Translations under genes and position numbers: made by a program | Origin: Cytobacillus sp. S13-E01 | GTDB lineage: Bacteria > Bacillota > Bacilli > Bacillales > Bacillaceae_L | DNA: 32,881 nt | Direction: 5' to 3' | Assembly (NCBI RefSeq): GCF_029193815.1 | Contig: NZ_JARFVC010000042.1 | Coordinates: 1-32,881, forward strand | Shown here: in pieces, positions 23,204 through 30,093 of the stretch | Layout: each line of letters opens with the position of its first letter | Position numbering within the stretch: the stretch's first letter is position 1 | Notes under the pieces: model-generated | What the model was told of the DNA's origin: nothing | The model's input: the letters and a program-made list of their open reading frames with translations, nothing else | The model's database searches: none

Positions 23204-23357
23204 TTAGAAGGCTAGGGAGATGGATTCTCCTGGCATTTCTTCTACTTCTTGTCGATGCTTTTCTAAATCCAGGTTTAACACCTTTGAAAGGTGAAACAAG
23301 GTGTTGCTACCAGGAGTTGGTGCCCCTCGTTCAATTTTTCCTATGCTATAGCTTTTT
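23204..23357 (-). pseudogene. XRE-family regulator, C-terminal fragment
   Basis: SYSIGKIERGAPTPGSNTL then FHLSKVLNLDLEKHRQEVEE and a stop at 23206-23204. IGKIERGAPTP-x-x-T-L is the second half of an XRE helix-turn-helix. No N-terminal half is in frame. It is a different gene from the broken XRE just upstream. Confidence 0.7.
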
Positions 23358-23359
23358 GA

Positions 23360-23703
23360 CTATTTATATCGATCAATTCCAGCTAAATAGATTTCTACTA
23401 TTTTTAGCACATCCTGTTGCACATCATATGGTTGTCCAGCAATTTTTTCGACGATTTCAATTACTATTTCAGTACTAACATTCTTAGCAAGAAGCTCTGA
23501 ATAGCTCAATAATTCTGCAAAAATAGTATCAAGAGCAGAAGCAATTTTTTTCAGAACATCAATTGTAACTGACTTTTCCCCCGTTCCACAATTCCAATAT
23601 AGTTAGTTGAAACAGAAGTTAATTCTGCTAATCTTACTTGACTTATCCCTTTTTCGTTTCGAATCTTCCGAATTCTTGAGCAAATAACTTTTCGATTATA
23701 CAT
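23360..23703 (-). pseudogene. XRE-family regulator with a frameshift
   Basis: From ATG 23703: MYNRKVICSRIRKIRNEKG, ISQVRLAELTSVSTNYIGIV and ERGKS form a complete XRE helix-turn-helix. The frame then goes to LQLMF* because of a one-base shift. The alternative frame continues VTIDVLKKIASALDTIF and ends AGIDRYK* at 23360. Upstream (23755-23800), ACTATAGCGAGTA and ACTATAGAGTATG are candidate operator half-sites. Confidence 0.75.
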
Positions 23704-23992
23704 GAAATCACCTCTAGTCTTAGTTAATCCTAGAGATGGTAATAGGTTAACAAACTATAGCGAGTATTTTTTTCGTATTACACACTATAGAGTATGTAAC
23801 TGTAATTTTAGTATTTTCTACTTTGTAATAGTAAATATGTCGAAAAGTAGAATGGGAGTAGCCTTTTACTTTGCTGCTGTGCACCGCCTGAAAGGGAACT
23901 AGAGGAGGCAATCCTTGTGTTTTCAGCTATTGCAACAAAGAATCTCGGGTAATATCTTTACTGGTTTAGATTTATACCATTCGTAAAGTAGA
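23704..23992. other. AT-rich upstream region of the broken XRE gene
   Basis: Contains the ACTATAG(C)GAGTA pair and runs of A and T. The plus frame at 23702-23902 has neither SD nor family features. Confidence 0.45.
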
Positions 23993-24838
23993 CTAAAAAA
24001 GCAACTCCCTCATAAGAGCTAGATTTGAATAGTTTGGATGATCTTGCGATACATCGTTTCCGCTTCTAATTTCTATTTCCTTCTCTAGCTCATGTAACTC
24101 CTGGTAATACGTTTGGTACAGCTTTTTAGTAAGGATGCCATAGTAATAGGCAATAGGATTATGCACCTTATGTAGTTTACCTTTTCGTATCATTTGCTTA
24201 AAGGATTCAATTGATAGATCAAGCACAGTACCTTGTTCATTTTCACGGTTATTCCGATAGGCAGCAACATCTGTCATTTTCCAATATTCTTCGATTGTCT
24301 TGGCATCTGGGAAAAAGCATTTTGCTAAATCTACAAATGTCTTAGGTACACGATCATTCGTATATGTGTAATCTAGCTCAGCGTCATTACGTTTAGTATT
24401 ATTAATTTGTTTAGTTTTAGAAAGATTGCTAGTTTCTTGGTGGTTCACTTTTTCCGTTTTAGGTGGTTCATTTTGCGGAAAATGATTGAAAATATACAAA
24501 TTGCTAGACTGTGAACCGTTCTTACGCTCCGTCTCATGCACAGAAAAAATCCCAATCTTGATAGCCTTTTGAATCATCCGCTTAAACGTCGAACGAGAAA
24601 TACCTTGTCCATTGTAATTCTCATGAATCGCTTTTAAGATCGTTCCGATTCTTGCATTACATACACCAGGATACTTTGCAGCAAACCGAACTAACCTCTT
24701 AAATCCAACCAATTCACCTTTCGAAAACTCTCTTTTATGTGATACCATCCACATTTCAATATGACTATTAAACTCCTCTAAACAACTAAACTGTGAAAGC
24801 TCTTTATAATTCTCTGTGCTTGCAGATTTAAATTTCAT
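23993..24838 (-). CDS. Winged-helix-like DNA-binding protein, function unknown
   Basis: 281 aa. ATG 24838 behind AAAGGGTGGTG is preferred to the Met at 24895. Residues ~30-115 (EFSKGELVGFKRLVRFAAKY, ARIGTILKAIHENYN, GISRSTFKRMIQKAIKIGIF) look like a winged helix as in replication initiators and phage DnaD-like proteins: VxAR-IGTIL, then S-R-STFKR-I-KA-x-x-GI. A polar Asn/Lys/Thr linker follows, then a C-terminal domain (FFPDAKTIEEYWKMTDVAAY, NPIAYYYGILTKKL). A 3' fragment of a paralogue lies at 11335. It shares a 50-bp leader with the divergent DUF1659 gene, so the two are likely controlled together. Confidence 0.65.
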   Translation of the reverse strand: MKFKSASTENYKELSQFSCLEEFNSHIEMWMVSHKREFSKGELVGFKRLVRFAAKYPGVCNARIGTILKAIHENYNGQGISRSTFKRMIQKAIKIGIFSVHETERKNGSQSSNLYIFNHFPQNEPPKTEKVNHQETSNLSKTKQINNTKRNDAELDYTYTNDRVPKTFVDLAKCFFPDAKTIEEYWKMTDVAAYRNNRENEQGTVLDLSIESFKQMIRKGKLHKVHNPIAYYYGILTKKLYQTYYQELHELEKEIEIRSGNDVSQDHPNYSNLALMRELLF

Positions 24839-24846
24839 GCTATTAC

Positions 24847-24896
24847 ACCACCCTTTCACACTAGTTATAGGAGTTAGAGGTGGAAAAGGTGGCATG
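24847..24896 (-). promoter_or_regulatory. Bipartite leader of the winged-helix gene (unusual promoter)
   Basis: On the minus strand: CATGCCACCTTTT, then CCTATAACTAGTGTGAAAGG just before the start. From the end of TGCCACC to CCTATAAC is 16 bases, exactly as in the divergent copy at 25089. CCTATAAC could be a -10 and TGCCACC a -35 for an alternative sigma factor. Confidence 0.6.
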
Positions 24897-25088
24897 GAGA
24901 TAAAAAATTTTTTCTAGTGTTGAAATCTACCTTTCTAGATATTTCACTCTACATAGATAGAGAACTGTTTGTTATTCTTTTTCTTTTTCTTTTTGTCCCC
25001 TTATCGTATAGCGAGTCGGTCACGTATCGTCATCGACTTACCAACCTAACTTCCAGCTAAAATCTTGTTTTTAAAAAAGCTTTAACTT
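24897..25088. other. Spacer between the divergent leaders
   Basis: AT-rich with a TTTCTTTTT tract near 24975-24995 and no gene or sigma-A-like promoter that I can defend. Confidence 0.45.
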
Positions 25089-25138
25089 CATGCCACCTTT
25101 TTGCACCTTCGTCCCTATAACTAGGGTGAAAGGAGGTG
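25089..25138 (+). promoter_or_regulatory. Bipartite leader of the DUF1659-DUF2922 operon (unusual promoter)
   Basis: CATGCCACCTTTTTGCACC, then CCTATAACTAGGGTGAAAGG, AGGTG, start. Same two blocks and the same 16-base spacing as the minus-strand copy at 24847-24896, about 200 bp away and diverging. Confidence 0.62.
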
Positions 25139-25144
25139 AGAGAC

Positions 25145-25363
25145 ATGGCACAAACGTACTTACAGGATGTACAGCTTCGATTAGTGTTAGAAAATGGAGT
25201 TGATGGTGAAGGGAAGCCGCAATTAAAGAGTAAAAATTACAACAACATCAAACCAGATGCAACAGCTGAACAACTTTTTGCAGTAGCGCAGGCGATTGTA
25301 GGTCTACAAACGTTACCACTTAACACGATTGAGAAAAATGATTCCTTCGTTTTAGGAGAGTAA
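25145..25363 (+). CDS. DUF1659-family small protein
   Basis: 72 aa. ATG 25145 follows AAAGGAGGTGAGAGAC; the GTG at 25136 lies within the SD. It reads MAQTYLQDVQLRLVLENGVD, KSKNYNNIKPDATAEQLFAV and AQAIVGLQTLPLNTI, in the DUF1659 manner: a short strand, a K-(S/T)-(K/Y)-x-N-(I/V) strand, and a helix. The biochemical role is unknown. The DUF2922 gene follows after 35 bases with its own AAAGGAGG. I recall this pair beside small sigma factors in Bacillus. Confidence 0.78.
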   Translation: MAQTYLQDVQLRLVLENGVDGEGKPQLKSKNYNNIKPDATAEQLFAVAQAIVGLQTLPLNTIEKNDSFVLGE

Positions 25364-25398
25364 TCAATGAAAAATCTTAAAGAAAGGAGGTAAGAATA

Positions 25399-25617
25399 AT
25401 GGCAAAGGTATTAGAAATGCAGTTTACAAACTTAGTAGGTAAGCTTGCAAAAATTACGATTGAAAACCCAATTGAACCAATCGATGCAGCTGCTGTATCA
25501 GCCGCAATGGATACAATTGTTGCTAATGATGTTTTCACAAGCTCAGGTGGTGGGTTTGTTGCGAAACACAGTGCTCGCGTTGTTGAGCGTAATGTATCAG
25601 ATGTTGAATTAGCGTAA
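25399..25617 (+). CDS. DUF2922-family small protein
   Basis: 72 aa, start after GAAAGGAGGTAAGAATA. MAKVLEMQFTNLVGKLAKIT, then IENPIEPIDAAAVSAAMDTI and VANDVFTSSGGGFV are the DUF2922 pattern (strand, P-(R/I)-x-x-(L/I)-(D/T) helix, F-x-S-x-G-G). Paired with DUF1659 and likely co-transcribed up to the terminator at 25621. Function unknown. Confidence 0.8.
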   Translation: MAKVLEMQFTNLVGKLAKITIENPIEPIDAAAVSAAMDTIVANDVFTSSGGGFVAKHSARVVERNVSDVELA

Positions 25618-25620
25618 TAG

Positions 25621-25658
25621 GGAGAGGCATCCTTCTAGTGAGGGGTGGCTCTTTTTTC
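25621..25658 (+). terminator. Terminator of the DUF1659-DUF2922 operon
   Basis: AGAGGCATCC pairs with GGGTGGCTCT with one mismatch around a 9-10-nt loop, then six T's. Confidence 0.75.
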
Positions 25659-25739
25659 ATAGTATCTTGTGGAAATATCTGAAGTATTAGATTCAAGGTG
25701 GTTTATTAGAATTGGAAGGCATTCAGGAAATTAAATCAG

Positions 25740-25869
25740 ATAAAGAAAGGAAGAAACCCGGCCTGATATTTTCAGCCGAATTATTGAAAAGGGAGTAATT
25801 CATTTAGATGGAAGGATTATCTACCATTTGAAGTTTGGGACGCAGCTCACTGCATATGGAAAGGCGTGA
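25740..25869 (+). pseudogene. Serine site-specific recombinase, C-terminal remnant
   Basis: The frame reads RPDIFSRIIEKGVIHLDG then RIIYHLKFGTQLTAYGKA and TGA (25867-25869). F-x-x-(L/I)-(I/V)-E-K-(V/I)-x-(V/I)-H-x-DG-(R/K)-(I/L)-x-(Y/F)-x-(F/L)-K-(F/N)-G is the usual end of large serine recombinases. The catalytic domain is absent and a stop interrupts the frame upstream. It marks a past phage or cassette integration. Confidence 0.65.
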
Positions 25870-25930
25870 TGGCTTGGCGGTTGAAGAAGAAGGGAAGCCG
25901 TGAAAAAGAAAAATGAATATAGGTACAAAA

Positions 25931-25986
25931 TAGCCCACCGAGTTAGCATATTTATTTTTATATAGCTACTTGGTGGGTTTTCTTTT
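25931..25986 (+). terminator. Strong hairpin terminator after the recombinase remnant
   Basis: CCCACCGAGT-AGC pairs with GCTACTTGGTGGG (with single bulges) around an AT loop. TTTTCTTTTC follows. Confidence 0.78.
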
Positions 25987-26484
25987 CTTGAAAGGTAAGA
26001 AAGTTTAAAACTTTTACCTAGTTTTGGTATACAGCTCCAGGCTTCATCGGCTCGAGGTCATAAGCCAATCCGTCCGGAAGGTTAAAGAACAACCTTCCAG
26101 CCAGCTCGTCTTATGCTTGTCAAAGGTAGGCGGGCGCCTTGCGCTTTTCTTAAAAGGTAAGAAAGTACAAAATTTGAACCTAGTTTTTGTGTCTAGCTCC
26201 GAGCGCCAGAGACTAGTGGACTTCCCTCGCCTCCCTACGATAAGTCAACATCGGATCGCTGTCGCCCTCCGTGTTTCCTTTATCTCACCTTAAGGGGCAG
26301 TAGGACCTCAACCTTGAATTTAGGAGAATCCTAAGAAGTTTCACTGAGGAATTAACTGCCCCTAAAGGTCAGATAAGTTCAACTAACAATCAGTGGAAAG
26401 TCCCCACTGATTGAAGTTTCACTTTATCTCAGTCGGCTCAGTCCAGTCCATACGTGGCTGAACGGGCACTCTGCGCTTTTCTTG
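25985..26484. repeat. Two tandem units of a large structured Bacillus-type repeat
   Basis: Unit 1 (about 25985-26148) and unit 2 (about 26149-26484) both begin GAAAGGTAAGAAAGT or AAAAGGTAAGAAAGT, continue ACCTAGTTTT-G-GT and CTAGCTCC-type sequence, and end GCGCTTTTCTT. Unit 1 has CATAAG...CTTATG around GGAAGGTT/AACCTTCC. Unit 2 has GGGGCAGT/ACTGCCCC and CAATCAGTGG/CCACTGATTG. The only frame (26024-26293) has no SD or family features. I recall sequence of this kind as a frequent intergenic repeat in Bacillaceae; its function is unknown to me. Confidence 0.7.
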
Positions 26485-26485
26485 T

Positions 26486-27442
26486 TTAAAAATAGGTTTT
26501 CCAATTAACGTCAAAGCCCATAATTGTTGATATATCGGTAAATGGAACAGATGTAAATTTATTTTGATAACTATTGAACAACTTATCCAAGGAGCTTTTT
26601 AGTTCTTTGTGTTCTTTTTTAGGAAGTACTAATTTTAATAAAGCAAACATCGTAAATAATCTACCATCTAGCAAATGGCCAGGAATAGACAATAATTGAG
26701 AGTTGTGTCTAGTTCTTGTTTGATGGTGCAACTTGAAATTATAAAGCCTTTCTTCATGTGCACACAAATTTCTATTCAAATTAGCAATTTTTATAACATC
26801 TACAATTGATTCTTTCGGAATTTGGAATGTTGCACCATAATCCCTTTTAAATTGTAAGGAGAAGTCTTTAGCAATCTTGTCCTTTAAAGAATCGTCTATA
26901 GCTTGATAAAAATTAGAAATGTTTCCTAGGGTTAAATCGTTTACTAAAACCCATAAAGGTACGTTGCCATGCACAGATAAATAATGCTTAATAGAATTGT
27001 TATTTCTCTCCTTAGACTTATGCTTTATTTTATTTGATATGATAGCAATAAGGTCTAGGACCTGGTTCATGTTCGAAGTCGAGTAGTTTTTAAATAGGAG
27101 ATATGCATGAGGTTCCTTAAATTTTTCACTAAATCGGTAAGAAATTTTGGACTTCATGCTGTTTTCGAAGATTAACAGGTATTTTAAGAATAAATTTCGA
27201 AGCTCTCGATCAAATGTGAATAGACTATATATTTCTTCAATGGTGGTATTTTGTATATAAGTTTCAGGGGTAACTGCTTGTCCGTTTTGATTTTTAACCA
27301 GAAATAAATCCTTATATCCATTTATTACATTGTAGTAATTTTCTCTTTCGAAAATACGCATAGCAGTGGATCCGTTGTCGATGGTTAGACCTCTCCCTCG
27401 CAAAATGGAGATTTGCTGACGGTGTGTTTGGAACGGTTTCAT
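26486..27442 (-). CDS. Abi_2-family (AbiD/AbiF-like) abortive infection protein
   Basis: 318 aa, ATG 27442 behind GGGGTGAAAAGTA. N-terminal QISILRGRGLTIDNGSTAMR, IFERENYYNVINGYKDLFL and LFTFDRELRNLFLKYLLIFE follow the Abi_2 order (L-x-x-RGL-I-D, YY-x-I-N-GY, FDR-LR-L). The C-terminal IANLNRNLCAHEERLYN carries the HEPN RX4H motif (RNLCAH). Family members are RNA-cleaving HEPN toxins linked to phage abortive infection. The gene is alone, preceded by its own consensus promoter and by a hairpin-terminator leader that may encode a control RNA. Confidence 0.88.
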   Translation of the reverse strand: MKPFQTHRQQISILRGRGLTIDNGSTAMRIFERENYYNVINGYKDLFLVKNQNGQAVTPETYIQNTTIEEIYSLFTFDRELRNLFLKYLLIFENSMKSKISYRFSEKFKEPHAYLLFKNYSTSNMNQVLDLIAIISNKIKHKSKERNNNSIKHYLSVHGNVPLWVLVNDLTLGNISNFYQAIDDSLKDKIAKDFSLQFKRDYGATFQIPKESIVDVIKIANLNRNLCAHEERLYNFKLHHQTRTRHNSQLLSIPGHLLDGRLFTMFALLKLVLPKKEHKELKSSLDKLFNSYQNKFTSVPFTDISTIMGFDVNWKTYF

Positions 27443-27455
27443 TACTTTTCACCCC

Positions 27456-27499
27456 ATAAAAATAGCCCAGTCCTCGGAAGGAACATGGGCCTGATCACT
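27456..27499 (-). ncRNA. Candidate Abi leader RNA ending in an intrinsic terminator
   Basis: Between promoter and Abi start, the predicted transcript of about 44 nt begins near 27499. It has a GCCCA/TGGGC stem (27490-27486 with 27469-27465) and an inner TCCT/AGGA pairing, and ends ATTTTTAT. A terminator placed between a strong promoter and the ORF is the type III toxin-antitoxin design. Structured RNAs near AbiF genes have been described, but I have not matched this one to a model. Confidence 0.5.
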
Positions 27500-27505
27500 A
27501 AGATC

Positions 27506-27534
27506 ATTATATTATATGCACTAATGACTGTCAA
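27506..27534 (-). promoter_or_regulatory. Perfect consensus promoter of the Abi locus
   Basis: On the minus strand TTGACA (27534-27529), 17 bp, TATAAT (27511-27506). This is the best sigma-A-type promoter in the window. A second overlapping TATAAT (27516-27511) has a spacer too short to work. Confidence 0.85.
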
Positions 27535-27583
27535 TAAACATGAATTTGAAATATTCCCCAAAAATAGGCTTTATTCTTAGAGG

Positions 27584-27650
27584 GACCTAGGGAGCAGGTC
27601 CTTGTCCCAGTCCCATATACAGGAAACTCCGGGACGGATCTCGTGTTTAC
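27584..27650. repeat. REP-B then REP-A before RAYT remnant 2
   Basis: GGGACCTAGGGAGCAGGTCC...TTGTCCC (REP-B, about 27582-27608) and GGAAACTCCGGGACGG...CTCGTGTTTACC (REP-A, 27622-27650). The REP-A tail joins the RAYT remnant at 27680. Confidence 0.7.
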
Positions 27651-27679
27651 CTAATTATTTCCATTTATCTAATTTATAA

Positions 27680-28193
27680 AATTTCTGGTTGTCTTTCAAA
27701 AATATAAAATTAAATCTGGAATGACCGTATATGCTTGGTGTCTGATAAGTAATCATGTGCATCTCTGTAAGATATATTCACCAAAATCAAGTAAAAGCTA
27801 GGATGATACAACAGCCTGATGAATGGAGATGGAGTAGCTGTCGTGAATACTATGGTAAAAACACCTGCCCCAAAAACTCAGTGGATTGTCATTATGTTTT
27901 AAGAATCTTTTCTACTGATCGTGCTAATGCTATAAAATTATTTAAAGAATTTAATGAAAGAAAAAATAACGATCAATGTCTAGACGATAGAGTGGAAAAA
28001 ATAGATTAACAGATGAAGAGGCAAGAAGGGAAATAAAGAAACTGCTAGGTCCAATTGAAATTGCCCAAGGTAAGAGTTTTCCTAAAGATAAAAAAATGAA
28101 GTGTTGCGCAAAGTTAAGAGGACTAATGGATTATCACAACGCCAGGCTGCAAGGATTTTTGGAATTTCACTGAGTCTTATTTTTAAAGCATAA
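27680..28193 (+). pseudogene. RAYT remnant 2
   Basis: Starts at RAYT residue ~36 (ISGCLSKI-type reading of FLVVFQKYK) and keeps TVYAWCLISNHVHL. It then has a deletion of about 165 bp that joins HVHL to RYIHQNQVKARM. It continues through WRWSSCREYYGKNTCP with frameshifts near 28000 and 28090, and ends in the helix-turn-helix (AARIFGISLSLIFKA, TAA 28193). The deletion removes the segment between HUH and Tyr. A half REP-A (GGAAACACGGGAATCG at 28204) follows. Confidence 0.85.
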
Positions 28194-28292
28194 TTGGTAA
28201 CGTGGAAACACGGGAATCGTGACCTGCACCCCTTATAGTAGATGTTAAAGAAACCCCCAGATGGGCATCATTGATATAAGGGGTGATTTATT

Positions 28293-28589
28293 ATGAGTAA
28301 AAAAGGTCAAAAATTAAATAATCATACGTTCGAAATTAAATTGGAAGCGATAAACTTAAAAGAATCAGGTCTTTCTTATAGTCAAATTGCAAACAAATTA
28401 AACGTTAGCGTGGGAACTATTAAGACATGGTGGTTTAGATACAGAAAAGTAGGAGAATCATTCTATTTAGATAATAAAAGACGAAAAGAAGAGTATACAG
28501 ATCAAGAACAATACATTAGAAAATTAGAAATGGAGAATGCTGTCCTAAAAAAGTTTCAGGAAATCTTGATGAAGGAGGGAAAAAGTTAA
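28293..28589 (+). CDS. IS3-family transposase OrfA
   Basis: 98 aa. ATG 28293 behind AGGGGTGATTTATT. An N-terminal helix-turn-helix (LNLKESG-type EAINLKESGLSYSQIANKLN, VSVGTIKTWWFRYRK) and a C-terminal leucine-zipper-like LEMENAVLKKFQEILMK are standard for IS3 OrfA. Its 3' end GGAAAAAGTTAA, preceded by AAGGAGG, suits -1 programmed slippage into OrfB. CACCCCTTATA (28222-28232) and TATAAGGGGTG (28274-28284) form an inverted repeat in the leader. The outer IS ends are not clear to me. Confidence 0.85.
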   Translation: MSKKGQKLNNHTFEIKLEAINLKESGLSYSQIANKLNVSVGTIKTWWFRYRKVGESFYLDNKRRKEEYTDQEQYIRKLEMENAVLKKFQEILMKEGKS

Positions 28590-29466
28590 AATTCCAGGTT
28601 GTAGACGTTTTAAGGAATCGATTTACCATAACAGAACTTTGTGATTTTCTTAAGGTATCAGTAAGTGGATACTATAAATATAAGAAATATATTAAGACAG
28701 ATAAAGAGGCTGAATTGAAAGAATTAATTTTAAAATTATATGAGGATTCAGATAAACAATGGGGATATCGGCGTATACACATGGAACTTCAAGAAGAGTA
28801 TCAAATGGAAATTAATCATAAGAAAGTTTATAGGCTTTGTAGAGAACTCAAGATTCAATCAATCATTCGGAAAAAGCCAAACTATAAGAATTATAATCAG
28901 TATAAACGGATAGAAACTGACAGGATAGCTCCAAATATTTTAAATAGAGATTTTTCGGCCAATAAGCATAATGAAAAGTGGGTTACAGACATTACTACTT
29001 TCCAAATTGGAGAAGCGAACTTACATTTATCTGCGATAATGGATTTATATAATAACCAAGTCATTGCATATCAAATGGATAGGAGTACTGAAACAAATTT
29101 TGTGATAAAAACAGTTTACGAAGCTGTGCAAAAAGAAAAGGATGTGCAAGGTCTAATTCTCCATAGCGATCGGGGAGGACAATACACATCCAAACTTTAT
29201 CAAGACACACTTGAATCGTATGAAATTCAATTAAGTATGTCACGCCCAGGCAATCCATTTGATAATGCCTGTATTGAGAGCTTCTTTTCCCATCTAAAGA
29301 CTGAAGCTTTTCATCCTTATTCTTCCAAAGTATCGAAGAATTAGAAGCGAAAATACATCAATATATAAATAATTATAACAATACAAGGAGACAGAAACGG
29401 TTAAATCGACAATCTCCTGTAAACTTTCAGATCCAACAATTCACTGAAGGAAATGGGTCCCTATAA
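28580..29466 (+). pseudogene. IS3-family OrfB (DDE integrase) with a late frameshift
   Basis: The -1 frame from the slippery AAAAAG reads KFQVVDVLRNRFTITELC, then YRRIHMELQEEY and the rve domain. The triad is in WVTDITTF, LHSDRGGQYTS and NACIESFFSHLKTE. At about 29325 one base (a T of TCTTTCC) is missing, so the frame stops at 29344. The restored frame reads FQSIEELEAKIHQYINNYN and QKRLNRQSPVNF to TAA 29466. The catalytic residues are complete but the C-terminal end is altered, so it is probably inactive. Confidence 0.85.
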
Positions 29467-29474
29467 AATGAACG

Positions 29475-29625
29475 TTGTATACAAATTAAATGCACCACTT
29501 GATGTGAAGCAACGCATGATACTCTTTTTGGGGAGCTAGATGTGGTTGACATCTGCTTCCTAGCTCGAGTATCATGCGTGACGAGGCTCCATGTCAAGTG
29601 ATCATACTGAATGGAGTACACAAAT
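29475..29625. repeat. 150-bp imperfect palindrome downstream of the IS3 element
   Basis: ACGCATGATACTC (29512-29524) and GAGTATCATGCGT (29567-29579) are exact complements. Inside lie AGCTAG/CTAGCT and GATGT/ACATC pairings, outside CACTTGA/TCAAGTG and AAATT/AATTT. It has no coding frame with support. It could be an IS terminus, a MITE or a folded recombination site. Confidence 0.65.
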
Positions 29626-29694
29626 TTAGAAAGAGGGAGCCATTTCCTTAGAAACCGCTCCGTTTTTTTTACATCACCACTTTTAGGAGGCTTG

Positions 29695-29726
29695 ACCACC
29701 GTCCCCGTGTTTCTTCCCGTGTTTCT
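29695..29726 (-). repeat. Inverted REP-A with a stuttered end
   Basis: ACCACCGTCCCCGTGTTTC then TTCCCGTGTTTCTC. On the minus strand it reads GAAACACGGGAAGAAACACGG and GGACGG. A doubled GGAAACA half also occurs at 20470, so the half-site seems prone to local duplication. Confidence 0.7.
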
Positions 29727-29754
29727 CGTAGTAGACAAACATTGTTCAGTTAAG

Positions 29755-29803
29755 TTGCAAAGTCACTAAGTAATACTTATAATGAAAGTAATACTCATAA
29801 TAA
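29755..29803 (+). promoter_or_regulatory. Promoter and tandem operator-like repeats of the AbrB/PIN module
   Basis: TTGCAA (29755-29760), 17 bp, TATAAT (29778-29783). Two 18-bp direct repeats, AAGTAATACTTATAATGA (29768-29785) and AAGTAATACTCATAATAA (29786-29803), cover the -10 and start site. They are fitting binding sites for the AbrB-type antitoxin. Confidence 0.7.
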
Positions 29804-29823
29804 AAGTAAGAGGTGAAGTTAAA

Positions 29824-30093
29824 ATGGAATTAGTAAGTGGGAAGATGACGAGTAAAGGACAAATAACAATACCAAAAGAACTAAGAGAAAAGCTGGGTTT
29901 AAGTGAGGGTGATCAATTTAAATTTCTAATAGAAAACGATGAAGTAAGAATAAAGCCGGTTAAGAAAAAATTATTGAGTCAAGCAATTGGAAGAATTGCT
30001 TCTAAAGAGGAAATCGACCTTGAAAAAATGAGAGAAGTTGCTCATAAAGAAGCATCTAAACATACTCTATCAGAGGGTATCGAATATGAATAG
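29824..30093 (+). CDS. AbrB/SpoVT-family antitoxin of a PIN toxin
   Basis: 89 aa. ATG 29824 behind AGAGGTGAAGTTAAA; the upstream Met at 29782 is inside the operator repeats. KMTSKGQITIPKELREKLGL and SEGDQFKFLIENDEVRIKP form a complete swapped-hairpin AbrB domain. The C-terminal half (IASKEEIDLEKMREVAHKEA) is the toxin-binding tail. It overlaps the PIN gene by eight bases. Confidence 0.88.
   Translation: MELVSGKMTSKGQITIPKELREKLGLSEGDQFKFLIENDEVRIKPVKKKLLSQAIGRIASKEEIDLEKMREVAHKEASKHTLSEGIEYE

Noticed and set aside
23194-23478. 94-aa plus-strand ORF with hydrophobic stretches
   Set aside because: Antisense shadow of the two XRE-type remnants on the minus strand.
29427-29738. 103-aa minus-strand ORF
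   Set aside because: Spans the palindrome and an inverted REP-A; no SD or family features.
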